From: Yarrowia lipolytica
Lineage: Eukaryota > Ascomycota > Dipodascomycetes > Dipodascales
Assembly: GCF_001761485.1 (NCBI RefSeq)
Contig: NC_090772.1
Coordinates: 248,001-312,000, forward strand
Reading direction: 5' to 3'
Length of the DNA stretch: 64,000 nucleotides
Positions 52,881 to 64,000 of this stretch are shown here, piece by piece. Within the stretch, counting starts at the first letter, position 1; the number at the start of each line of letters is the position of its first letter. The notes under the pieces were generated by a model. It did no database searches. It was not told where the DNA came from and worked only from the letters and a program-made list of their open reading frames with translations. Position numbers and translations under genes: made by a program.

Positions 52881-55299
52881 GAGAATTAACCAAACGCTCT
52901 AGATTAATAAGGATAGATGGCATTGTTGAAAAAAATAGATAACCGAGTTCTTCGTGGTAAATATACCCGGATTAAAGTCAGTTTGAACCTCCAAAACCTC
53001 CCTAAAAGCTGTAGAAACCACTGTTCTTACCCCTATCATTTTACTTGACCTTCAACTACTGTTCTCAACTTTAAAGCTCAAATCTCCAACAACCAACTAA
53101 ACTATCAACCATAAGTCCTCACACCCAATTAACCTCAACAAGTATAAACCCTTTTGACAACCCTTCAATCGCTCAATCCTCCAAGTAAAATCAAAATACA
53201 GACATACCAGCCCTTTCCCTCACTCACCCTTACCCTAAAACCGCCTGCAAAAACTCCTCCCCTTGCCGCCTTGACCATTTGCTCCTCTCTTGATTTGCCC
53301 CCACACAATCCTGAATCCGGCTATTAAACCTCAGCCACTCCAAATAAACTTTGTGGACACGCAAATCAACTCTGTCTTCTCTAACGTCACAGCCCTGGTC
53401 GCACCCTCTACACCACCCATGTCACCCCAATACACGCCCCACGTCGTGTCTATCATATAGTCTGAGTCGCGAAAACCACATTACCAATGTCACGTCCTTT
53501 CCCCGCCTCATCTCCATGACGTCACAAACGCCGACTATACGCCGTGCCTAGACCCTGATCAAAAGCCTAAAAATAATTTCGAATCTGGACCCCCCCTAAC
53601 CCTGCCAACACCCACATTGCAACCCTGAACTGTACCACTATCACAACCCATACGAACCCTAACCCTGAGTTGCTGACATACAGTGTGCACAAAACACCAT
53701 ACAAGAAGACGCAGACAACTTGAAGAGAACTCTGGGGATAGAGGTATGCTTACGTGACCACCAAATTCCGATGCATGTATTTTGTTTCGTGTCAAGTCCG
53801 CGTTTTTGCTCCCAAAATGATGACCTGATTTTTCTGCATGCATAGATGTGAGAGAAAAACGGCGATTTGTGAGCAATTATGAGTATGTAAGCAATTGGCG
53901 CGTTGTTGAGGGCGTTAGGAATTCCTTGGGTGTCACGTGATACATTTTGTGTCGGCATTTCTCGATTTCATTGGTTTTCCAGGTTGAGCTTTATTATAGT
54001 TGACTTAAGGTGGAGGAGGTAAGTAAAGTGTGATTAAAAAGAAGGACCAATTGGTTATTGTTGAGAATGCCAACTATAAGTTTAGATTCAATCTAACTAA
54101 ATTTAACTATCAATGTATTATTATTGGGAGATTGAACAGGTTATGAATGATGAAACTCATAAACAACACCAACTCCAAGAGTCACATGTGGAAACTAAAA
54201 CCTCAATACGACTCATGTGATCCTTCGGAACACTCTTAACCTGTTCTCTTTGTCCGATTTGCGCATTTCATTTCGGTCGTATCCGTCGCTAAAACTTGGC
54301 ACTAGATTGCTACTTGCTCGCAAACGTTAATGGATGACTAAGCGACTGCGATTGAGGTATGGGAGAGGGAATATGCGAAGTCACATGACATATATTGAGT
54401 TAATGAGTAAAATTAGCCGACTTTCATTTCTCCAGGACTAATATTCGTCAAGTTACAGAGTGGGGAGCGGATTTGGGGGAGGTAGTCATAAGTATCCACA
54501 AATTTTGATAGAGATAGGTTATCAATAAATGAAGATACGTCACGTGTTCAAGTGATCCTGATGATTATTCCAATATTGAAGAATCTCCCGAAAAATTGTA
54601 TCTAGCGCTCTAAAGCTGTAGTATACTTCGGATTACGTAATGTCTATTGGAGGTCGTTTCTAAAAAGTGCTACAGTAATGTTGGAATTACGTGATGGATA
54701 ACAATCGACGTAAAATCATTGTCGCCACAACGTGAGATTATTAACTGCGCTGCAACCCCATACTTATGAATCAATTTTGTTGAAATCCCTCAATTTTTAT
54801 CGGTTCTGTTGTATCTCCTCTCTTGACTGTGACAAATGGCCTCCCCCAGACCTCCACTGCCACTGTGTTAGTTGATGCCGCCTTTTTAGTCTCACCCATT
54901 CACCACGTGACTTGCCCTCCTCTGTCGCCGGTTGTGGTACTCTTCTTGCCATTTTTCGTTTTCGAGATTTTCATTTTCCCAGTTATGATTTTTTGATTTT
55001 TTGATTTTGTGTTTTCACACTTCGTCGATTTGAGTTCTGGCAAATCATAAAATAAAGTTCCAATAACCTCCGATAAATAAAGTTCTGGGATTAACATCAA
55101 AAAGAATTGGAAGCCAAAAAGTTGCTTGTAAGGCGGTCGTCACAAATGGAGGGCAAGAAGTGCTCCAATTAAACTTTAGGGACAAGCAATGCATTCAGCG
55201 TAAACATGTGGGTATTTCTGTCTTTTCAGATCTCGAAAACCTTCATTGTGGCTCGTTCTAGCTCTATCCCACCACAGCCTCTCTCCCACCTGCTAGAGT

Positions 55300-55309
55300 T
55301 ATATATATC
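55300..55309 (+). promoter_or_regulatory. TATA-like element upstream of the cyclin gene
   Basis: TATATATAT about 350 bases before the ATG at 55659. The distance is long for a core TATA, so a long leader or a different initiation site is possible. Confidence 0.35.
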
Positions 55310-55365
55310 TCGCCAGACCTCCACATGCCACCTCCCCAATCGCACACAACTTCACTCTTGTCACC

Positions 55366-55645
55366 TCGACTACACCAACGACATAGCTCTTGTCACCGCG
55401 ACACAGCCCGTGTAATTCCCACGACATTGACGGTGTGACCACAACGACAGTTGCACATTGTTTACATTCGCTACAGCACACGGCATCGACCAACGTTTGA
55501 CGATATCATCACATTCGCTTTTACACCCCCACGTCGCGACACAACTCTTGTGACTCCCCACATTGCCAGTGTAACCCCCCCAATCATCCACCACATTACC
55601 AGCGTAATTTCCAACATTACTTTTGTCATCGCACAACATTATCCC
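55366..55645. repeat. Degenerate TTGTCAC..ACATT repeat patch
   Basis: Loose repetition of words such as CTTGTCACCNCGACNACA, GTGTAA(T/C)(T/C)CCCA, CACATTNCCAGTGTAA and CCACATTACCAGCGTAA. Similar patches occur at 57225-57440, 58045-58140, 59610-59685 and 62140-62310. It lies in the probable leader of the cyclin gene. Confidence 0.5.
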
Positions 55646-55658
55646 CCCCTCCCCCAAG

Positions 55659-56333
55659 ATGAACAACATGTCTAACATTTCGAACCTGCCCACCCCTGAC
55701 TCGTGCTCGGTGGAAGTGACACAGACGTCGACGCGGTCCTTCTTCGAAGAGATGGACTGCCACGTGACCAAGAAGGCCATGCTGGACTTTTCACCAGAGT
55801 CCACATTCATTCTGACTCCCGAGTCGGAGTGTAACTACACCTACGATAGCAAGGCGGCTGCAGACGGCGACTCCGGCGCACGTGACTCCTCACGTGATCT
55901 CCAGGCGACGGAGCTGACTGCGCGCGATCTCATTTCTTCGCTGCCCACGTCCCTGCCGCCCATTTCGGTGTCGATGTTGACTCGGCTGCTGACGGTGCTG
56001 CGTCTCCCGGTCACGTGCCGGCTACTAAGCAGCACGATTCTCGACTCTTTGTCGCGGGACTTTTACCGCCACTGGATCAGGTCGATTCCCATGGATGCAG
56101 CGATCCATCCCGAGTTGGTGGTGATTGCCACCTTGTCCGTTGCGATGAAGTTTGCCGAGGACGAGTTTTACAGCCCCAAGTTGTTTGTGGACTGTCTCAA
56201 CTGCGAGCTCCAGTCGGTTTTGGATCCTAGCTATGTGTTTCCTACCGTTAAGGAGATGGTTGATTTGGAGCTGAGAATTTTGAAGGATTTGGATTACAAC
56301 GTCGCTCAGTTGATGGGCGAGTTGGTGAATTGA
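55659..56333 (+). CDS. Cyclin-box protein, 224 residues
   Basis: ATG 55659 is the first in a frame that is open upstream; its context AAGATGAAC is favourable. Residues ~1-90 are Ser/Thr/Asp/Glu-rich and probably disordered, with SP/TP dipeptides (FSPES, LTPES) that could be CDK sites. Residues ~90-218 read as a single cyclin fold: LTRLLTVLRLP, LDSLSRDFYRHW, then the best-conserved part PELVVIATLSVAMKFAEDEFYSPKLFV and MVDLELRILKDLDYNV, equivalent to helices 3 and 5 of the cyclin box. It lacks a second cyclin fold, so it resembles small G1/Pcl-type cyclins that pair with CDK5/Pho85-like kinases. The partner is inferred. It is the only credible intact gene in the last 21 kb. Confidence 0.78.
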   Translation: MNNMSNISNLPTPDSCSVEVTQTSTRSFFEEMDCHVTKKAMLDFSPESTFILTPESECNYTYDSKAAADGDSGARDSSRDLQATELTARDLISSLPTSLPPISVSMLTRLLTVLRLPVTCRLLSSTILDSLSRDFYRHWIRSIPMDAAIHPELVVIATLSVAMKFAEDEFYSPKLFVDCLNCELQSVLDPSYVFPTVKEMVDLELRILKDLDYNVAQLMGELVN

Positions 56334-57224
56334 CCGCTCAAAGAGGAGCGATGAAGAACGAGGAAGAGTCACTGATTTAGGATCCAGATCTAGCAGTGAT
56401 TCAACAGAGCAAGGAGCAGTCAACAGCTCTGCAAGGAAGCAGCTAGGAGTCATTGGATCCCAGTGACTAGGACGACTCTTTGAGTCTAGTGGAGACACTA
56501 TATTTATTTGCATTTAGTAGTAATGGGATGGAGTTTGGATATGAGAGCGTGTGTGTAGTACCTGTACATGTAGGAAGAGTAGGAGTGGTTAGTAGTTGTT
56601 TGTAGTTGGTGGAAGGTCTGTAGTTGTATAGTACTTATTGTTGAATGAACTCTTGACTCGACAAGAAAGACATTTCAGTTGAGGGTCTGAAGATATCTGA
56701 TTCCAGATCATCTTGGCATGCTGATTCCCTCAATGCTCTCTAGTTCCAACTCGATCCCTCTTCTAGTCGCATTTTTAATTTATAAGATAATTTTTGTCGT
56801 TCTGGGAATATACACGAGACACAATAATCACGCTAGTTTCACGGATACGAATGATACAAAAACATGGATTGCTCCAATAGAATCTCCCATGTCAGAGAAG
56901 TATACTAATATAAATATCTCCTGTGTTTCCTCCAACTATTGCCATCTGGATTGCATCTTGTTTACATGGACATTTGTCGACTTCTAATTTTTTAATTGTT
57001 TGTGAGAGTGGGCTGAAGTTGGCATTTGGCGACCGAATAAAATCCCGAAAAATATGGGAAAATAAAAACCGCACTGTGATAAAATTAATTAAAATGGAGA
57101 ATTTCCCCCAAATTTCTCGGCCATATTATCGTCCCCGAGATGAGCCCAAATTAATGTGGTCTAAAGATTTAACTAGAGTATGCACCATGTGAACTACCCA
57201 CTACTAAAATGGTACTCAAGCGAT

Positions 57225-57440
57225 ACTCTTTGTGTAATGACAGTGGATCTGTGGTAAGACACCAGCACCGTATTGGGAAGACAATGATTCTGTTGTCACT
57301 ACATTGGATCCGTAGTAACGCCTTCAAGTGTGGTGGTGGCACACATGTGCTCTGTTGTGGGACGACATTCCGTCTGTGGGTACCAACATTGACCATATTG
57401 CGGGACGACATATACCCTCTGTGGTGACGACATTACACCT
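57225..57440. repeat. Degenerate GTGACGACATT repeat patch
   Basis: Successive GTGTAATGACAGTGG, GGAAGACAATG, GGGACGACATTCCGTCTGTGG, GGGACGACATATACCCTCTGTGG and GTGACGACATTACACCTGTAATG words, about 20-30 bases apart. Confidence 0.6.
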
Positions 57441-60400
57441 GTAATGTACGTCAAGGTAGCAACACTGAAGCAACCATCTGATGCCAGCCTGGAACGCATG
57501 GTCTCTGCATTGGTGTCGAATGCGGCGATATCTGCAATGTATGCTACATATGCATCAAAAATGCATCAGCCTGCACATAGATGGAGGAGACAGAGGGGGA
57601 GATATTATGACGTAGAGAAAGCAATATTAATCTGATCCGAAAACTGAGAGAAGAAACGAACTCGGAATGATCTTCTTTTACAACAAATGTGTCGATGGAC
57701 TTGATTTTCGGACTGTATTAAAAAGTTGTGCAACTCTCTATTTCCTAGGCTAATTTTCGCCATTATATAGCTATAGCCCAATTATTAGACCTCCCCATGA
57801 CTACGTACCATAAAGAGTGGAGTGATAAGGAACTAAAGCAGATAACACATCGTCGCGGTCTTTTAGATACCCTTAATTTGCTCATAACTTGTTTTATACA
57901 CTCTTAACATGTGCTTTTCACTGGTTACCTGTTATCCATTGTCAACCAGACTTGTGTCGTATATGAAATCATAACCTCTCGTTTGCACCTCAAAAAGGCA
58001 ACCACTAGCTCCTTGTAGCCACCACCACATAGTCCTTGTTTTCCCCATTACAGAGTCCTTGTCCCCACTACATCGATCATGTCGTCCCCATTACACCCCA
58101 CCACATTCGCTCGTGGTGCCCACCTCACCCACCATGTCTCCCCCTCCTTGCAATAAGATTGTGGGGAAATGGTGCCTGTGTTTACGTAAAATTGAATTGG
58201 AACTATCCGGACATATATACTTGCTGGCGAGAATCTGAGAATGTTGCGGGAATCACGTGACTCCAGCAATTCCATTGACACCACAACCATGTCTATTGCC
58301 CCGTTTCGTCTCAAGCAGTATGGCATCTCCGAAAAGTTCCGCCAAAATTTAAGATAGTGCTAAAAAATCCCTACAAAGAAGAGACTAGCGGTGTTTGGTG
58401 TTTGGAACGCGAGAATGAGACATTTCGGAGGGATCACGTGACGCCCTAGGCTGGGGTTAGGACCCAAGTTGATGTTTGTTTGTTGTGTAGGGATTTAGGG
58501 CCGTGAGTCTTATCTGTGAGTCTTGTGGGAACATTAGAGAAATGTGAGTAAAATATATTTGTAGAGGAGATGACGGAGAATCCAATGGATATTTCTGTTG
58601 GTTTCTACGATTCCTGGATGGTGCAAAAATCGTCATTTTGTTTTTGAGATGACGTCATATGGCAATAAAACAGTGAATAAATGAGATAAAATGCCAAGAA
58701 GTTGACAATGGGGGCAAACAACTGTCAGTAGAATGATGGGGATTTTCCAGCCGTGCCAGGTGACTACTACGGTGGATATAGAAGAACGATGTATGATGAC
58801 GTAATTTATGGTTTCATGTTGGAGAAATATTTTTAGGTTTCGAGGAAGCGAATGACGTCATTTAAGCGAGGAAGTAACCGATTTTTGACAGCGGCTTTTG
58901 TGATGCACGTGGGGGTTAGTTGAGATGCAAAGAAGTTGGCTGTGTTTTTTGTGTTTTGATTGACGTATTTTTGGACCAGATATAGTGTTTGGTTGGGTTA
59001 GGTGTTTAGTTAAGAGCATGGCGATTATAGTTGGCATGAGTCGAAAAGTCTAATTAAAAGTCAACTATTAATGGATTTTGACATATGTATTTGAGGAGGC
59101 TCGTACTGGACGAGTATTTTCCGGTAAAGATTGAGGATGTAAGTATGAGATTAATGAAGCCGGAACAAGCGTAAACCCAGACTCAAACTCAACATATCCC
59201 CTATGCTCCATCTTTGACGGACTACTTCTTGTCTGCAACGTCATCGTCCATAAATTGCACAAACGCTTCCAAATACAGACAAATATTGAGTACAGTCGTT
59301 TTAGACCCCCGGAAATAACCCAATCTATTCTCAAACGAGGGTCAACTGGTGCATGGGGTAAAGTAGGGGTAAAACCGTTTCCGAGCGAGTTAATTAAGTG
59401 GTGCAACTGTCTCAGTACTCACCGGATCGGAGTTCTGAAAGGTGGAATCAAATCGAAACATTACGAATATGCTAGCTCTACATTTTTAGCCACTCAAAAA
59501 CCTCTCCTAGAGCTTTTCCAAGGTTCCGATTTTTGTAGTCAAACTTCTCGATCTAAAAATAACCTCCTGACCTCATCCACCTGCACATGTGCCATGCACC
59601 CCTTGGAACGTAAACTGCGGCATGGTACCGACATGACCGACGTGGTGCCCATGACATGGCCAAGGTGGTGTCCATGACATCATCGGCGTAACCGGAAACA
59701 TGAAGAATGAGGTCATTGCATGAGTGGTGTGGTGGCCTACCACGACTTGGTGGCTGTGACTAGAATATATGGTATAATTATGTATAAATTCGAGAAATGA
59801 CGCTAAAATGACCAAAAAAATGCTCATTAAACGCGCAGACTTGAGCTGCCAATACTGTCAACAATGGTATTCTTCAAATAATTCTACTAACTATTTAAGA
59901 CGTTTTCTAATTTCCAAGTAGTCCATTGGTACTAAATCCCGACTAAAACGCTGACTAATACGTCCGTAAATAGCGCGCCTAAGATGTGGGGTAGAGAGGA
60001 GCGGACAATTGAAGATAATTATGAATTCAAGAGAAGCCGAATTTTTTTTTCTGAAAAACAGTTGAACGAAATCACGTGAACGGATGAACAGGCTTAGTAA
60101 GCATTACTGGGCTATTCTGTGCGTTGTTGGACACGTTTTGACAGACTTCTGACTTTTCTCCCATGGATATTGTGCATTTTAGACTGGGTCTATTCTCCAC
60201 ATTCTGGGTGCAGTAATGCTAGTTAGCATTTAGTGGAAGTTTAATTGTTAGTGCAGTTGTTAGTAGGGTACTAGCTGGTCACCCAAGTAAAGTTCAAGTA
60301 ATGGGACTGTATAGAGGACCATTGAGAATGCCAATGAGATATGGTAGAGATATAGAAATTGTCTCTGGGGATTTCCAGAGGTTTCTATATGACAATATTT

Positions 60401-62139
60401 GGTTTCAGAGTCCTCACAGACGGAGTTTTGACGACACTGGACTGAGTTCAAATTCTGCACTAATAATGACACTACTTGTAGGTTTAGTCTAGGAATGAAA
60501 TGTCTGTCAGATTTGCGACAAGACAAGATGGTGTGATGTGAAGTATATCCGTGTATTTATTGACGATAGTTGCATAATTATATCCATTTAAAATTGTCCC
60601 CTCGTCCTTTCGTTTCTACCTGGTCCTCTCCAATGTCTCAAAAATCGTCGTAATAAAATCGCACTAATACATGCAGCATTCAAGTTCAGAGTTTGGGCTG
60701 GCTAATTTCAGATGCCGGGAGTCCTCCCAAATTAAGCTTGCATCAATAGGTATTACTAGCGACTATCGGAAGGGACATTTCTGGGCTGGTACGAAAAACA
60801 TGTCAACCATTGTAAAACGTTCTGGAAGGTAGCTGGCTGACCCGAGAGTTCGAAATCACTTTGAGACTAGCTCCATGAATGTCCCGATCGAAGAATTGAC
60901 CCCTAATCCTCAAATTGAACGTTGTAGAGAAAGTCTTCCATGAACAGTCTAAAATTGCACTGTGGCGTGAGGTCTAGCGCTGTAAATTAGTGGATATAAT
61001 GAGGAGAAAGAAGAGCGTCATTTATGTACATTTTCCAACTCCTCCGTGTCTCAGCATATTTATAGGGAAAGCCAGGAGGCAGAGAGATTTTGCCTAAAAT
61101 GCACACGCGTTAAATTGCTGACAAAACACAATATATGACATCAAAAATACCTCCAATTAGTTATAGTAGTCCTTATTATCCACCTTGTCGGGTTTTAATA
61201 TCATTTTGTATATCCACTGGGCCGATATTGACTATGTTCGAAATCTGCATATCCACGGACTGGAACACGTCTCAAGGTCGTGGGGTAAAAGTAGGAGTAA
61301 TCTGGAAGCTAGGGACCGCTTTTTATCGTATTGTGGCTGGAAATAATGCACTCTGCTGCTTTCTGCAACTACTTTAGGCAACTTAGCGCGCATTTTCTGG
61401 GCTGGTATATCGGTAGTATGGATCTACTGTATAAGGAGGTTGGTTAGAGAAGTAAGAAGACATGAATTCCATGATCAGAGGTGTTCTATAGCAATATGTC
61501 AAGTACTTTTATTTTCAAAGACAGGAAGGGGCGTTTTTGAGATGTTCCAATCATCCTCCAAGTCAGGAAATGTGCCAGAAGGATTCTGGAGCAGAAAAAA
61601 AATGTGGACAAGTTTGGAGAACCTGTTTTTGAGTCCAATTCGGAAGACAAACAGGATAAAAGGGGTTCAGAATCATGAATGGTTCTGGATACGACCATCT
61701 ACGCAGTCACCCATGGCAAAATACGGCATTGACGGGATCTGGAGGAGTTTCCACATGTGGGATGGGGAAACGCTGTATTATGTAATTAAACTAGTTTCTT
61801 GAAAGGTTTTTTCGCTCGAGCAGAGTCACGTGACCAGAAGGATTCTTCTGTTCAAGGGATTCAAACAATTTAATCCATCATTGACCGTTTTGTAGATTCT
61901 CATTTGGTATTAAGAAAGTTGGCACTAACAAGTGTCGAAATCTGTTTCTGGCTGCAAATGTGGATTTATGGGCGATATTGGGATAATGGTGTGTTCTTCT
62001 GACGTCTAGAACAGCCGGAAGATTTCAAATTAATCGCTAGTTATGTTTTTGGTCGTATTTATGGCCATCAGGCGTTGTAGTGGATGTATATTACGGGCTG
62101 GTCACTGAGGCGAGGTAGCGCCATGACATATCACATGTC

Positions 62140-62310
62140 GTGGGTAATGTCGTTACATGGAATTTGTCGCCCCATTTACATCACCAACGTAATGCCTTAC
62201 ATCACCAATGTCATGTCTACATAGACCATGTCCCGCCATTACACGGATCTTGTCACCCCATTACATATCCAACGTCTTGTCATTACACCCCCCATGTTAC
62301 CTCCACATGT
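62140..62310. repeat. Degenerate ACATCACCAACGTAATG repeat patch
   Basis: TTACATCACCAACGTAATG, TTACATCACCAATGTCATG, CCATTACACGGATCTTGTC, CCATTACATATCCAACGTCTTGTC and CATTACACCCCCCATG follow one another at about 20-25-base intervals. Confidence 0.65.
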
Positions 62311-62640
62311 CCGCTGACTAATCCACACGGCTACTCCACCCCACCATTCCGCTTAATCGCGCACATTCCACCTGACGATCTGTTCATCATTTTTCCAAAG
62401 CGGCAAGAGATTTGCCTGTTTGCGGGTTTTCCCAAATAAGGTTGTGCTGTATAGAGGTATACAGTGCAGATAGAGAAATTAATAGAAAGGCGATTTTTGG
62501 CAATTTTGACAACTCCAGAATGATTTAGCGGTCTGGGGGACCATTTTGGATGTTTTTGAATCGAAATATGACCAGAATCACGCGAGATAGAGCAATGAAA
62601 TAATGCCAAACATGGGTTCATTTTAGGGTTTGGAGATGCA

Positions 62641-62712
62641 TATAAAATAAGGTTCTATTATTTAATATTTTTACTTATTATTTATATTTATTTTTATATA
62701 TTTTTTGTTAGG
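62641..62712. repeat. AT-rich block
   Basis: 72 bases of nearly pure A/T (TTTATATTTATTTTTATATATT type). Possible easily melted DNA; no function proven. Confidence 0.6.
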
Positions 62713-64000
62713 CCCGGATTTTTGGCCGAAGAAAATATTATAATTAAAATTTAATGAGGTAACGAGACTTTAAATGGTTATATTAATCAGCAAATTCTTT
62801 TAAACCACATATTTGTTGTTCAAAATACATTTTTTTGAAGACATGTCTCTTGTGGAAAAGTAAGATGCCTCAGTTACCCTACCGTCCCAAACCGGCAATA
62901 AGGTTGTTATCTGTGTTTCTTAGCTGGTTTTCGTGTTGGACAGAAGGAGACATTTTACTCACGTGGATACGTCCAAAATCCGTCTGTGAGTAATACACGT
63001 GACGAGAAGTTGATTTCCGTTTTCAGGCTGCGAAAATACCTCTTCGTTGTGATTATACGGTTTTCGCTGTTTCGAGGCCAAGCCGACTCCATTTGGCCGC
63101 ATATTGGGTGCTTATCAAAGTGTATTAGTGCGCAGGGCATATCTTTCAACTTTGTTTGTATGATTGCAATTGCGCATGTGTGGGTGGAAGCTGCGGTGGC
63201 TTTAACTCGACCAGAAATGACTCAATTGAGCTGAGGAGTTGATAGATGAACTGGTTGAGTCGTCGCGATCATGGAGATATAACAAAATCCATTCTGAGCT
63301 TCATATTTGCTGCATTTATCCGACCCTTCGTCCCACCGCCATTCACCGCAACTTATACCAAAACTCACGCCAACAGCAAGGTGCGTTTCCGTCGACTCAT
63401 TTCAGCCAACTCTGAAGCTTGCTACCCACCGCCAACATGCTTCAGGGCGTCGTACACCTCTGGCCGGAGCCAAAAACCGCCGCAGAGGCTCCATGGGGAC
63501 GCGGCAGAAATACGAGCCCGGAGAGAGGTAGATGGACACATATGGACCGACGCGAGCGTAATTCCGGTAATTAAATGTCTAAACGTGTTAGAAATGGACT
63601 CTGCGTCGCTCAGCAGGCGTTTTGGGTCGGAATCTGGCACTTGGAAAATTTCAAGAATTATCAGAGTAGTACGAAAATTAGTAATTTGCACTGAAACCGG
63701 ATAAAAGTGAGGTCTTTGGAATCTTCAGAGTGCAGCCTGTCAAACGATATCCTTCGCTAATTGAAACGCGTACACCCCCAGATGACCGGATACAATTTGT
63801 CCTAATACTCCATACATTCGTGTATAACACGGAGCTCGCCAAATCCGAGATTCCAGGACCCTCGGAAATACTTCTCGTGACCTGAACAAGAACCTGCATA
63901 TCATGCTGAATGTCAACAACACGGCCGTTGGAGTATATAGGGAATTACTGGATAGATAGAGTTGCACTGTGGGAATTTACACGGGACGGTGAAGAGTAGA

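Larger units (their letters stand above)
46991..55658. other. Gene desert, central block
   Basis: 8.7 kb without a convincing gene. Every ORF in either strand is short and unrecognised. Contents: the 14-bp minisatellite, SSRs at 51325-51480, a 25-bp direct repeat at 52563-52612, a T23 run at 52858-52880, CACGTG sites (48413, 49319, 50035, 52427, 53935, 54541, 54904) and the cyclin promoter region. Confidence 0.6.
56334..64000. other. Gene desert, right block
   Basis: 7.7 kb without a convincing gene. The longest open frames (61440-61802, 120 codons, and 63246-63704, 152 codons, of which the second overlaps an open antisense frame) have no recognisable motifs. Patches of the degenerate ACATT/GTAATG repeat recur. 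AT-rich block at 62641-62712, several CACGTG sites (58255, 58436, 60074, 61827) and an AATGCTA-GT-TAGCATT palindrome at 60215-60230. Confidence 0.6.

Noticed and set aside
53585-53670. CCCTAACCCTG words suggesting interstitial telomere repeat
   Set aside because: Only two isolated occurrences, not tandem, and not the 10-bp telomere repeat reported for Yarrowia.
61440-61802. 120-codon frame in the right desert
   Set aside because: No recognisable motif and AT-rich flanks; an antisense frame is also open over part of it.
63246-63704. 152-codon frame near the right edge
   Set aside because: The opposite strand is open over much of the same interval and neither translation resembles a protein family. 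Kept only as part of the desert description.

Overview
The window is nuclear DNA of a budding yeast, almost certainly Yarrowia lipolytica or a very close relative. Four things point there. (1) A tRNA-Gly gene runs directly into a 5S rRNA gene with no terminator between them, the dicistronic tRNA-5S arrangement known from Yarrowia. (2) The two introns in TRA1 have GTGAGT donors and a CTAAC branch point touching the CAG acceptor. (3) Two tRNA genes carry short introns. (4) There is a LINE fragment, rare in yeasts. No bacterial, phage or CRISPR features were seen.

Left part (1-23.9 kb): protein genes, most on the minus strand, with broad intergenic spacers. In order: the N-terminal part of a secreted Asn/Gly-rich protein cut by the window edge; a 5'-truncated LINE; the tRNA-Gly/5S unit; an unknown 333-residue protein; mitochondrial methylmalonate-semialdehyde dehydrogenase; tRNA-Ala; an EAF-type transcription elongation factor; a BTB-domain protein with a decayed paralogue just upstream; a KH-domain RNA-binding protein; a 986-residue acidic protein of unknown function; and two identical tRNA-Cys genes.

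Middle (24-42.5 kb): TRA1, the 3,809-residue SAGA/NuA4 pseudokinase scaffold, fills 12.2 kb on the minus strand in three exons. The two small 5' exons were reconstructed from splice signals and similarity to yeast Tra1. Then come an intron-bearing tRNA-Glu, an intron-bearing tRNA-Trp with a structured trailer, an unknown 227-residue basic protein, a third tRNA-Cys and an Fmp42/SLC43-like membrane transporter with a cysteine-rich tail.

Right part (42.5-64 kb): a gene desert. In 21.5 kb the only credible intact gene is a cyclin-box protein at 55.7-56.3 kb. The rest holds a decayed copia-type retrotransposon, minisatellites, homopolymer and AT-rich tracts, a six-fold TGAGTCA array with a 21-24 bp period, and patches of a degenerate GTGACGACATT-like repeat. 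Whether it is centromere-proximal, replication-related or simply gene-poor cannot be settled from sequence alone.

No gene cluster acting as one pathway is apparent. The genes are individual eukaryotic units: mitochondrial catabolism, polymerase II transcription, chromatin acetylation, cell-cycle control and transport. Start codons were chosen at ATG.
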